From NCBI RefSeq assembly GCF_003003005.1, contig NZ_PVTR01000002.1:186001-250000 (forward strand): a DNA stretch of 64,000 bases. The letters are read 5' to 3'. The notes under the pieces were generated by a model that did no database searches, was not told where the DNA came from, and saw nothing but the letters and a program-made list of their open reading frames with translations. Origin of the DNA: Mongoliibacter ruber (GTDB lineage Bacteria > Bacteroidota > Bacteroidia > Cytophagales > Cyclobacteriaceae). Below are positions 1-7,116 of this stretch, one piece after another. A program made the position numbers and the translations under genes. Numbering within the stretch: position 1 is the first letter of the stretch; every line of letters begins with the position of its first letter.

Positions 1-1
1 A

Positions 2-238
2 CTGGACGAAATAGACGAAAATGAAGGAGAAATTTTCGTATACACTGCTTTTGAAGACTTTGGGAAAATGCAAAAGGCACTCGAAGAAAGAAATATTGAA
101 ATTGTAAACGCGGATTTCCAATGGTTTCCCACCACTACAGTAGAACTGAGTGAAGAGCAAGAAGAGGATATCAACAAGCTCATCGAAAAGATGGAAGAAG
201 ATGATGATGTAAATCAGGTATTTACAAATTTGGCATAA
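2..238 (+). CDS. yebC: YebC/PmpR-family regulator (3' fragment)
   Basis: Only the last 78 codons are in the window; the frame is open from the left edge to a TAA at 236-238. The peptide has the typical YebC C-terminal domain: an acidic start, a VYTAFEDF stretch, the PTTTVELSEEQ motif and an acidic tail ending in VNQVFTNLA. YebC/PmpR proteins bind DNA and, in recent work on the family, act in translation of proline-rich stretches; the exact role here is not visible. A strong terminator hairpin follows directly. The N-terminal part and start lie outside the window. Confidence 0.9.
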   Translation: MDEIDENEGEIFVYTAFEDFGKMQKALEERNIEIVNADFQWFPTTTVELSEEQEEDINKLIEKMEEDDDVNQVFTNLA

Positions 239-248
239 AATAATCTTA

Positions 249-280
249 GGTTGTGGACAGACCACAACCTTTTATTTTTA
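249..280 (+). terminator. Intrinsic terminator of yebC
   Basis: Perfect 8-bp stem GGTTGTGG (249-256) / CCACAACC (262-269) with a 5-base loop, followed by a T-rich run. It lies 11 bases after the yebC stop. Confidence 0.85.
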
Positions 281-299
281 TCCTTGGTCTTATCAATAT

Positions 300-465
300 A
301 TGATTATCCGCAATCATGCCACTAATCAATTAATAGATGGTTTTTAAACAAATTGATAACAATAGATAAAAAATCCGCCACGGCGGACAAGTTATTTATT
401 GATCTTGGTTCGAAATTCCAGGTTAATTCTATTAAATAGATTCTACTGGTATGAAAGCGGATATA
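300..465. mobile_element. MITE-like repeat, copy 1
   Basis: Non-coding element that matches 18897-19047 along its whole length. The ends are inverted repeats: TATCCGCAATCAT at 305-317 and ATGAAAGCGGATA at 451-463, whose complement is TATCCGCTTTCAT (11 of 13 match). A 9-base direct repeat TATCAATAT flanks it at 291-299 and 466-474, as expected of a target-site duplication. Shared internal blocks include TTGGTTCGAAAT at 405-416 and the AGATTCTACTGG block at 438-449. This copy is longer than copy 2 because of a small nested palindrome around 374-387 (TCCGCC AC GGCGGA). It carries no open reading frame, so any transposase would act in trans. Confidence 0.7.
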
Positions 466-568
466 TATCAATATTCAGAGCAAAAAATGTAAGCGATTTT
501 TAAAGATTACAAGTTTATGTTTTGAATGAAATGAACTAAAACCAAGGAAAAGTAAAAATTTTACAAAA

Positions 569-1159
569 ATGGCATTTCCTAAAAGAAAGAACATACAACA
601 AGGAACAAGGCAGCAACTGGTAATAGTTGGAAGTAAAAATCCGGTGAAAATCAACTGTACAGAAAGCGGTTTCCATCAAGCAATGAACACATCAGTCTTG
701 GTGGAAGGCTTGAATGTAGACGCCGGAATATCTAAGCAACCGATAGGAGATGAGGAAACATTGCTTGGTGCTACCAATAGGGCCAAAAACTCAAAAAATG
801 TATTCCCAGAAGCGGATTTTTGGGTAGGCATAGAAGGAGGAGTCGATACTTTTGCTGGTGAAATGCATGCTTTTGCATGGATCTTTATCATAGACAGACA
901 GGGTAGAACAGGTAAAGCCAAGACGGCAAGTTTCATCCTTCCTAAAGCTATAGCCAATTTGGTAAATGACGGAATGGAGTTGGGTGATGCTGACGACAAG
1001 ATCTTTGACAGAGAAAACTCCAAACAGGAAAGCGGTGCTGTCGGAATCCTGACAAAAGGAGCGATCGATAGGAAAGAATATTACCAACAAGCGGTTGTCT
1101 TAGCCTTAATTCCTTTTGTCAACGAAACGCTTTACGACAATATAAGCGATACCTTATAG
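569..1159 (+). CDS. yjjX: Non-canonical purine NTP phosphatase, YjjX/DUF84 family
   Basis: The 196-aa product matches the inosine/xanthosine triphosphatase (YjjX, DUF84) family, which removes damaged purine nucleotides such as ITP and XTP from the pool in the cytoplasm. Visible family motifs are VGSKNPVKI near residue 20, a GATNRAKNS helix near residue 67, the FWVGIEGGVD strand-turn near residue 84, and the SGAVGILTKG segment near residue 152. The length is slightly above the usual 170-180 aa because of a basic N-terminal extension of about 15 residues. ATG at 569 is the first in frame; later starts would cut into the first strand. It stands alone between repeat copy 1 and the thioredoxin promoter. 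Substrate is inferred from the family. Confidence 0.85.
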   Translation: MAFPKRKNIQQGTRQQLVIVGSKNPVKINCTESGFHQAMNTSVLVEGLNVDAGISKQPIGDEETLLGATNRAKNSKNVFPEADFWVGIEGGVDTFAGEMHAFAWIFIIDRQGRTGKAKTASFILPKAIANLVNDGMELGDADDKIFDRENSKQESGAVGILTKGAIDRKEYYQQAVVLALIPFVNETLYDNISDTL

Positions 1160-1169
1160 AAATAATCAA

Positions 1170-1201
1170 TTGGTTTTTGAAACACATAGTCTATACATTT
1201 G
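1170..1201 (+). promoter_or_regulatory. Bacteroidota-type promoter for the thioredoxin gene
   Basis: A perfect -7 box TACATTTG (1194-1201; consensus TAnnTTTG) is preceded by a TTG (-33 type) at 1170-1172, 21 bases upstream. The start site would fall near 1207, about 27 bases before the ATG at 1234. This argues against a TTG start at 1177, which would lie upstream of the transcript. Confidence 0.5.
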
Positions 1202-1233
1202 TGTTCACATTTAGAAAAGCAAAAATAAATAAT

Positions 1234-1548
1234 ATGTTACAGGAATTAGAGTCAGACAATTTAGACCAAATAGTGGCCGACAACGAATTGGTATTGGTAC
1301 AATATGGTGCAACCTGGTGTGGAAACTGCCGCATCATGAAGCCAAAAGTAAAAAGGTTGTCAGGAGATTTTGAAAACATCAAGTTTATTTATGCTGATGC
1401 TGAGAAATTCCCTGAATCTAGAAAATTGGCGGAAGTTACCAACTTACCGACCTTTGCAGCCTTTAAATCCGGCAACTTGGTCAACCAAATTCAGACAAAT
1501 AAAGAAGACGCCTTAAAATCCCTTATCAATGAGATTGCCGATAATTAA
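1234..1548 (+). CDS. Thioredoxin-family protein with CGNC active site
   Basis: The 104-aa product has the length of a classic cytoplasmic thioredoxin. The active site WCGNC has its redox cysteines at 29 and 32, and the cis-proline loop TNLPTFAAF lies near residue 73. No signal peptide is present. The usual thioredoxin motif is CGPC; Asn in place of Pro suggests an altered redox potential or a dedicated partner. ATG at 1234 is preferred over an in-frame TTG at 1177 because it gives the canonical length and follows the predicted promoter. The downstream DUF6952 gene overlaps its end by 20 bases, so the two are probably translated together. Confidence 0.85.
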   Translation: MLQELESDNLDQIVADNELVLVQYGATWCGNCRIMKPKVKRLSGDFENIKFIYADAEKFPESRKLAEVTNLPTFAAFKSGNLVNQIQTNKEDALKSLINEIADN

Positions 1549-1786
1549 GCATGTTTTGGGTTTCATCGAACAAAACGATGAAGATTGGGTCAATGAGACC
1601 ATCGAACTGTTGGAGAATATGAGTGAAATTCCTTCTTTGAAAGATGAAGAGCTTGAGGTGATGGGGGAGTTACTTTCTAATCTCTACGGAACACTTGAGG
1701 TCAACAACATGATCAAGGGTGGTATGGATAAAAAAGAAGCCATGAACGCTTTTATGAAAAGAGTAACTGGCTCAATTGATAAATAA
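1529..1786 (+). CDS. DUF6952-family small protein
   Basis: An 85-aa acidic, helical protein without signal peptide or membrane segment. From memory it resembles the small Bacteroidota family DUF6952: a RLPIIKH start, a central acidic block with the motif SLKDEELEVMGELLSNLYG, and a KKEAMNAFMKRV end. Its function is unknown. Its start lies inside the thioredoxin gene (20-base overlap, different frame), so translation is likely coupled. I infer that it may be a partner or substrate of that thioredoxin, although it has no cysteine of its own, which argues against a direct disulfide role. Confidence 0.7.
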   Translation: MRLPIIKHVLGFIEQNDEDWVNETIELLENMSEIPSLKDEELEVMGELLSNLYGTLEVNNMIKGGMDKKEAMNAFMKRVTGSIDK

Positions 1787-1835
1787 AAATTAGGCTTAAA
1801 GTTGTTTGATCACCCAATTGAACAAAAGCTTAACT

Positions 1836-1859
1836 AAAGGACCTTCGGGTCCTTTTTTT
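1836..1859 (+). terminator. Intrinsic terminator after DUF6952 gene
   Basis: Stem AAAGGACC (1836-1843) / GGTCCTTT (1848-1855) with a stable TTCG loop, followed by a run of T. The convergent gene on the other strand ends at 1858, so the hairpin sits at the shared 3' end. Confidence 0.85.
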
Positions 1860-2859
1860 ATGGCTTGCTCTCAAGGTTTTCCAAAAACCCTCTCAGGGCC
1901 TTTCTCCAATCTGGATCTGCATCCCACACTGGCCCGAGATACAACTCATCTCTCACTATTAACCGTATATAATACTTGACTACAATGCGGGTAGGATCTT
2001 GAAGTGCTGAAGGGTCCAGTCCCATACTTTCCATAAGATCCGCTTCCCTTCCTTCTACCTTGATCAAAAGAAATTGTACCCTATCTTTGAGGAGGTCGGC
2101 ATCAGTTTTGGCTGTACTGAGGTATGCTACATCATGTTGGTAATACGCATCAAAAATCCCCTCGAGTCCCCGTTTTTCAGCCTCTTGCTCTGCGAGAATA
2201 GCCTGTTCTGACTTGCCAAGCAAGTCATACCTGAAAGCACTTAAAATTCCGGCTTCACCCAAAGCACCACCAAGCTGCACGCCGAGCTTAAACACGTCAA
2301 GGTTAAGTGGATTTCTAGCAATAAATCTTCTCGCACTGACATTTGCACCCGACTGACCAGGTTCTTCATCAGGGTACTCAGGCACTTCCAGCACCAGATA
2401 ATTTTGTGACTGGACATTTTGACCCAATTGGGAAATTGAATCTCTCAGATCTGCCAAGGTTTTACCATTTATAGACCACGCGGAAGTCGAACTGACTATA
2501 CTGCTGGAATTAGAAAATGGGGCAATATGAAGTATAAATTCTCCATTGGCTTTTCTTGTTAGGATAACTACAGTTGAAATAAGCCTTTTGGTAAAGGAGT
2601 TTGCATATGCAGCCTGAACTTCCTCAGATAGCGTAAGGTCTTCCAATTCATAGTATGCTACAGGATCTCCACCAGCTTCAAGTAATCCCGTATGTATAGT
2701 TTCGGCAATTTCTTTCCAATCCAATATGGGCCTAGCTGAAGGGGCATTGGAAATCAAGACGATTGACTTTCCACTTAAAAACCCCTCAGGAAGAGCACTT
2801 TGGCCATTTACGCTCAAAATTGTGAACAAAAGCAGACAGCATGCTGAAATATATTTCAT
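1858..2859 (-). CDS. Exported protein of unknown function
   Basis: The 333-aa product starts with a signal peptide (hydrophobic core to about residue 18, cleavage likely after SVNGQ). I do not recognise a family. The first third has an alternating hydrophobic pattern with IVLISNAPSARP, like a Rossmann-type or TIR-like start. The middle (about residues 155-180) is Asp/Glu/Pro rich, and the last third is helical and charged, with a conserved-looking LYLGPVWDADPDWRKALRGFLENL end. The protein is probably periplasmic. It is divergent from the M28 peptidase gene with a 73-base gap that must hold both promoters. Confidence 0.75.
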   Translation of the reverse strand: MKYISACCLLLFTILSVNGQSALPEGFLSGKSIVLISNAPSARPILDWKEIAETIHTGLLEAGGDPVAYYELEDLTLSEEVQAAYANSFTKRLISTVVILTRKANGEFILHIAPFSNSSSIVSSTSAWSINGKTLADLRDSISQLGQNVQSQNYLVLEVPEYPDEEPGQSGANVSARRFIARNPLNLDVFKLGVQLGGALGEAGILSAFRYDLLGKSEQAILAEQEAEKRGLEGIFDAYYQHDVAYLSTAKTDADLLKDRVQFLLIKVEGREADLMESMGLDPSALQDPTRIVVKYYIRLIVRDELYLGPVWDADPDWRKALRGFLENLESKP

Positions 2860-2932
2860 TTTTGACTTGATACAGAGAATTAAAACTTGCTACTTTTATG
2901 GTTAAAGATAACGATCAATTTAGCGCACTAAT

Positions 2933-3844
2933 ATGAAAAAACTTCTGGGATTCTTTATTTTCTTTTTGGCATTGGCAATAAATACAAGCTTCGCGCAACA
3001 AATAGACGATCAGAAACTACTATTTGATCTTGAATACTTGGCTTCCGAAGAACTTGAAGGAAGAAAAACTGGATCTGAAGGAGCTGCCTTGGCGGTAGAT
3101 TTTATCAAAAACAGGTTTCAGGACCTAGGTCTAACTTCACAATACACTGACTTTAGCCAAAAATTTGATTTTTTTAACAAAAGGGAAATTAAACAATATA
3201 CAGATGCAGTCAATGTGCTTGGTTTTATACCAGGGAGTGAGTCAGAAAAACTAATTGTAATCACTGCGCATTATGACCACTTGGGAAAAAAAGATGATAA
3301 GATTTTTTATGGAGCGGATGACAATGCATCAGGGACTGCAGCCCTTTTGGCATTTGCCGAGTACTTTTCAAAAAACAGGCCCAAGCATTCTATGATGTTT
3401 GTAGCATTAGATGCTGAAGAAATGGGCCAACATGGTTCGAAGGCTTTAGTGAAAGACTTTCCCTTTCCAATAGATCAAGTGGTATTAAATATCAATATGG
3501 ATATGGTCAGTAGAAGTGATCAAAATGAGCTGTGGGCTGTGGGCACTTATCATTATCCAAGTTTGAAGCCTTCATTGGAGAAGGTCGGCAAATCATCATC
3601 TATTTCCTTAATGTTTGGGCACGATGAACCAAACAGCAATTTGCAGGATTGGACTTACTCTTCAGATCATGCTGCATTCCATAGAGAAGATATCCCCTTT
3701 ATTTATTTTGGTGTGGATGATCATGAAGACTACCACAAGGAAACGGATACCTTTGAGAATATTGATCCTGAGTTTTTTGTAAATGCTACAAAACTCATTT
3801 TAAATGCAATAATTGAATTTGATACAACCTTACTGGGAAATTGA
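2933..3844 (+). CDS. M28-family zinc aminopeptidase, exported
   Basis: The 303-aa protein has a signal peptide (residues 1-22, ending SFAQ) and a single M28 catalytic domain. The expected di-zinc ligands are all visible: His113 in TAHYDHLG, Asp129 in GADDNASG, Glu162 and Glu163 in ALDAEEMG, Asp190 in NMDMV and His246 in SSDHAAF. Such enzymes remove N-terminal residues from peptides in the periplasm or outside the cell and feed peptide scavenging, which suits the protein-degrading habit of this lineage. There is no PA or PDZ domain. It is a single gene; the long gap with DnaA boxes follows. Substrate preference cannot be read from the sequence. Confidence 0.92.
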   Translation: MKKLLGFFIFFLALAINTSFAQQIDDQKLLFDLEYLASEELEGRKTGSEGAALAVDFIKNRFQDLGLTSQYTDFSQKFDFFNKREIKQYTDAVNVLGFIPGSESEKLIVITAHYDHLGKKDDKIFYGADDNASGTAALLAFAEYFSKNRPKHSMMFVALDAEEMGQHGSKALVKDFPFPIDQVVLNINMDMVSRSDQNELWAVGTYHYPSLKPSLEKVGKSSSISLMFGHDEPNSNLQDWTYSSDHAAFHREDIPFIYFGVDDHEDYHKETDTFENIDPEFFVNATKLILNAIIEFDTTLLGN

Positions 3845-4458
3845 TACACTTAAGGCATGATGTGGATCTAAGTACCAATATAGGTATAGTACCTTGGTTT
3901 TTATGTCAGTAATTAACTTTTGCTTAATTGGTTTTAAATACCAATTCTGCTTCTAATAATACCATTTTTTATCAATTGGCCTATTGAAGCATACGAGCCA
4001 AACACATGTAAACAAGCGTATTGTAATGGACTAAATTTCGATCACAGAACGATCAAAATTTTTATTGAGAAATTAAAGGTTTAAGATAAGATTTATCCAA
4101 GATTGCTTACAAAAGAAGAATCTTTGGTTTTATGAATTTATCCACCGTGTAATTTTTTTTGAACTTATAAAAAACTCATTTACAGCTAGATATCCACAAA
4201 TCATAGTTTTTCAACATTAATTTAACAATTTGATTTTCAGACTTTTAAATCACTCCCTAAAGGATGTGTGGATAAGTGTGGATAAATGTGGATAAAAAAG
4301 ACTTGCTTTTTTGCATGTTGGAAATTGGTCCAATTTCGATGTTTTTTATAGGTGGCCAAACAAGTATTGGCCCTAATCGTTACCACTTTTATAGTCCAAA
4401 AAAATCAAATGATTAAAATAATATTTTGATAGTGTTTTGCCGATTCTCCTTTAAATAA
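3845..4458. other. Long AT-rich intergenic region
   Basis: About 0.6 kb without a credible gene. Apart from the DnaA boxes it holds only AT-rich sequence with short A and T tracts, and no tRNA-like fold was found by eye. The promoter of the next gene begins at its right end. Confidence 0.7.
4081..4300. other. DnaA-box cluster, candidate oriC or DnaA-binding locus
   Basis: Three perfect DnaA boxes (TGTGGATAA, complement of TTATCCACA) lie at 4267-4275, 4277-4285 and 4287-4295. They are spaced exactly 10 bases apart, so they fall on the same face of the helix. Upstream in the same gap are two single-mismatch boxes in the opposite orientation, TTATCCACC at 4138-4146 and ATATCCACA at 4190-4198. 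The surrounding 3845-4450 sequence is very AT-rich with T and A runs, as in an unwinding element. dnaA itself is not in the window. The alternative is a DnaA-titrating or DnaA-regulated locus. Confidence 0.5.
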
Positions 4459-4488
4459 TTTGGCAAGAATTTAGGCGCTCTATCTTTA
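4459..4488 (+). promoter_or_regulatory. Bacteroidota-type promoter for the TlpA-like gene
   Basis: TTTG at 4459-4462 and a near-consensus -7 box TATCTTTA at 4481-4488 are separated by 18 bases, the usual spacing. The leader would be about 55 bases long. Confidence 0.45.
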
Positions 4489-4549
4489 CTCATATCGTCT
4501 ATATCTAAATAGGAAAAATTCAATTTTAAAATGCAAAGTGAAATTCACC

Positions 4550-5029
4550 ATGAAAGTATTGATACTACCTCTACTTGTTTTCTTAAGCACATTTCTGTTA
4601 AGGGCAGACCGATCTGAAGATAATTTTAAAATCATCAGTTTTCCCGAATTCGAAGAGTTGACACAGCAGAATTCTGAAAAGATTAGGGTTTTCAATTTTT
4701 GGGCTACTTGGTGTGCACCCTGCGTGAAAGAGATGCCATATTTTCAAAACGTACAAGCTGAAGACCAGTCCTTAGAACTTATTTTTATCTCCATGGACGA
4801 TGGTAGAAAGCCGGATAGGGTTACCACGTTTATGGAAAAAAGAAATGTAACCGCGCCTGTGTATTTACTCAACGACGTCGATTATAATAAATGGATTGAC
4901 AAAGTAGATCCATCTTGGTCAGGAGCCATCCCAGCCACCTTATTTATAAAACCAGACGGCAGTAGGACTTTTCATGAAGGCGAAGTCAGTGAAGAAGAAT
5001 TGAAATCAATGATCCAACAACTTAAATAA
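4550..5029 (+). CDS. TlpA-type thioredoxin-fold protein, exported
   Basis: The 159-aa protein has an N-terminal signal sequence or anchor (residues 1-19) and one thioredoxin fold with the active site WATWCAPC (Cys55, Cys58), typical of TlpA/ResA reductants, followed by the cis-Pro loop SGAIPATLF near residue 126. ResA/TlpA proteins reduce disulfides of apocytochrome c or other periplasmic proteins. ATG at 4550 is chosen over GTG at 4538 because it begins the signal sequence. The next gene, another exported thioredoxin-fold protein, starts 7 bases downstream, so the pair is an operon. Confidence 0.88.
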   Translation: MKVLILPLLVFLSTFLLRADRSEDNFKIISFPEFEELTQQNSEKIRVFNFWATWCAPCVKEMPYFQNVQAEDQSLELIFISMDDGRKPDRVTTFMEKRNVTAPVYLLNDVDYNKWIDKVDPSWSGAIPATLFIKPDGSRTFHEGEVSEEELKSMIQQLK

Positions 5030-5036
5030 TTTAGCC

Positions 5037-5660
5037 ATGAAAAAAATTAGTTTATTTCTTTTGAGCCTTGTTGTTTTAGCGGCACATTCAATGGTAAGCG
5101 CACAGGATAGCCAGGGTTTTGGAATTGGCGATAAGGCCAAAGATTTTAACCTTAAAACTACAGAAGGGACCATGGTCTCGCTTAATAATTTGGAGGGTGC
5201 CAAAGGAGCGATTGTCATTTTCAGTTGCAATACATGTCCTTACGTCGTCGCTTATGAAGATAGAATGATTGACCTGCACAACAAATATGCTCCACAGGGT
5301 TATCCTGTCATTGCAATCAATTCAAATGACCCTAAAGTAAGCCCTGGAGACAGTTTTGAAAAAATGCAGGAAAGGGCTAAAGAGAAAGGTTTTACATTTC
5401 CGTATGCCTATGACCAAACGCAGGAAGTAATAAAAGCTTATGGAGGTACCAGAACCCCACATGTGTACCTTTTGCAGAAAGAGGGAAGCGATTTTAAAGT
5501 GAAATATATCGGAGCCATTGATAATAACTATCAAGATGCTTCAGCAGTCACTGAAAGATATGTAGAAGATGCGATTGGAGCTGTAATGAAAGGTCAACCT
5601 GTCGCCAATCAAACAACAAAAGCCATTGGATGCACAATCAAATGGACAAAAGCTGAATGA
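5037..5660 (+). CDS. Exported peroxiredoxin-like (PRX_like1) thioredoxin-fold protein
   Basis: The 207-aa protein carries a signal peptide (residues 1-23) and an AhpC/TSA-like fold of the PRX_like1 type. The active site is SCNTCPYV (Cys64, Cys67), followed by AINSNDP and SFEKMQERAKEKGFTFPYAYDQTQ-like segments that are typical of this group. A cis-proline turn RTPHVYLL follows. Members are poorly characterised; a periplasmic thiol-disulfide or peroxide-reducing role is inferred. It follows the TlpA-like gene by 7 bases and is closed by a strong terminator. The tandem arrangement suggests that one protein may be the electron donor for the other. Confidence 0.85.
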   Translation: MKKISLFLLSLVVLAAHSMVSAQDSQGFGIGDKAKDFNLKTTEGTMVSLNNLEGAKGAIVIFSCNTCPYVVAYEDRMIDLHNKYAPQGYPVIAINSNDPKVSPGDSFEKMQERAKEKGFTFPYAYDQTQEVIKAYGGTRTPHVYLLQKEGSDFKVKYIGAIDNNYQDASAVTERYVEDAIGAVMKGQPVANQTTKAIGCTIKWTKAE

Positions 5661-5678
5661 TTTTGAATAAATTTTAAA

Positions 5679-5717
5679 AAGGAAAAGGCCGCTTTGATAT
5701 AAAGCGGCCTTTTCCTT
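5679..5717. terminator. Bidirectional terminator
   Basis: A perfect 17-bp stem (5679-5695 pairs with 5701-5717, core GGCCGC) with a 5-base loop, A-rich before and T-rich after. It separates the convergent peroxiredoxin-like gene and kmo and can serve both. Confidence 0.85.
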
Positions 5718-5735
5718 CTTCCATTATCTTTTTTA

Positions 5736-7091
5736 TTAAACAGCTTTTACTTTATCCAATTGATCGATAATGTCTTCATAATCCAATTTATTCCAGTTCT
5801 GGGTAATTAACGGATCAGCCATCACTTTGTCCATAATGGATGCCTGAAGCTTTCCTTGAGCGTATGCTTCCGAGTAAGGAATATCAGAAAATGTCACCAT
5901 CGTATAAAGTGGAATCCAATCCAATGGATACAATTCATGCAACCTAGCCTCTATCTTTTTGCGGATTTGGAATTTTGGATCCGAAACTACATTTTTCATT
6001 TCTTCAAAATTATCCATAGCCAATTGACAGATTGCGTCAGTATCAGGTTTACGGACTTTCTGGAATTTGGCGAAAACCAATTCCCATGCATTCGTCCCAA
6101 ATTTGCTGATTAGCTTATCGAGAATATAACAGTCCTCAAACCCACAATTCATCCCTTGCCCATAAAAAGGAACCATCGCATGAGATGCATCCCCAATGAG
6201 CAATGCTTTATGCTCCATCCAAGGAAAACATTCAATATTGATAAGCGCGGACGTAGGATTGTCAAAGTACTCTTTCTTTAACTGAGGCATAATCTGATAG
6301 GCATCATCAAAGTAAGTTTTGAATACCCCCTCTAAATCTCTGTCATCCCTGATATTCTCAAAACAAACTCGCTTTCCTTCAAAAGGAAGAAAAAGTGTAC
6401 AGGTAAATGACTTATCAGGATTTGGCAGAGCGATCAGCATAAAACTACCTCTTGGCCAGATATGAAGTGCGTTAGGGTCTAATGCAAATTCACCTTCAGA
6501 GGTAGCTGGAATAGTCAGCTCTTTGTAGCCATGCGAGATATACTCCTGTTTGTAATCGAACCGAACCTGCTTCAACATGGCATTTCGAAGTGCCGAATAT
6601 GCTCCATCTGATCCTATTATCACTTCAGATGCAATTGTTTCTTTTTCAACTTCCGGATTTGAAACTGTCAAAGTATGATCACGAAGGTTTACATCCACAA
6701 TTTTATGTTCAAAGTGAATGTCCACTCCAACTTCTTCTGCTTCTTCCATCAACAGTTGGTTGAATCTTCCTCTTGAAATAGAATAAATGGCTTGACCTTC
6801 CTTGCCATAAGGGATAAATGAGGTTTTTCCATGCTCATCATGGATTTGCCGCCCATACATCGGGATGGTGAGGGGTTTTACTTTTTCAGTAAGACCTAAA
6901 TCATCAAGCGCCTTCCAGCCTCTATCGCTGAGTGCCATATTAATAGAACGTCCCTCTTCAAGGTACTTCCCTTTTCTATTGTCAGCTCTCTTTTCGTATA
7001 TGTCTACTTTGAGGCCTCTTTTTTTCAAATATATACTCAACAAAGACCCGATAAGTCCGGACCCTAAAATGCTGATTTCATTTTTTTTCAT
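5736..7091 (-). CDS. kmo: Kynurenine 3-monooxygenase
   Basis: The 451-aa flavoprotein hydroxylates L-kynurenine to 3-hydroxykynurenine using NADPH and O2. The N-terminal FAD-binding GSGLIGSLL motif lies near residues 10-18, followed by DIYEKR. The second FAD motif is LIGDASHAMVPFYGQGMNCGFEDC near residue 300. The length fits the family. The start is the ATG at 7091; the frame is open further upstream, but that extension would run into kynU and lacks family similarity. kynU ends 25 bases upstream, so the two are co-transcribed. Together they make 3-hydroxyanthranilate from kynurenine, for tryptophan breakdown or de novo NAD synthesis. Confidence 0.93.
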   Translation of the reverse strand: MKKNEISILGSGLIGSLLSIYLKKRGLKVDIYEKRADNRKGKYLEEGRSINMALSDRGWKALDDLGLTEKVKPLTIPMYGRQIHDEHGKTSFIPYGKEGQAIYSISRGRFNQLLMEEAEEVGVDIHFEHKIVDVNLRDHTLTVSNPEVEKETIASEVIIGSDGAYSALRNAMLKQVRFDYKQEYISHGYKELTIPATSEGEFALDPNALHIWPRGSFMLIALPNPDKSFTCTLFLPFEGKRVCFENIRDDRDLEGVFKTYFDDAYQIMPQLKKEYFDNPTSALINIECFPWMEHKALLIGDASHAMVPFYGQGMNCGFEDCYILDKLISKFGTNAWELVFAKFQKVRKPDTDAICQLAMDNFEEMKNVVSDPKFQIRKKIEARLHELYPLDWIPLYTMVTFSDIPYSEAYAQGKLQASIMDKVMADPLITQNWNKLDYEDIIDQLDKVKAV

Positions 7092-7116
7092 AGGTTTGAG
7101 ATTGTTACCCTTGTTT

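Noticed and set aside
1177-1233. N-terminal extension of the thioredoxin gene from a TTG at 1177
   Set aside because: It overlaps the predicted promoter, lacks family similarity and gives a length above the canonical thioredoxin.
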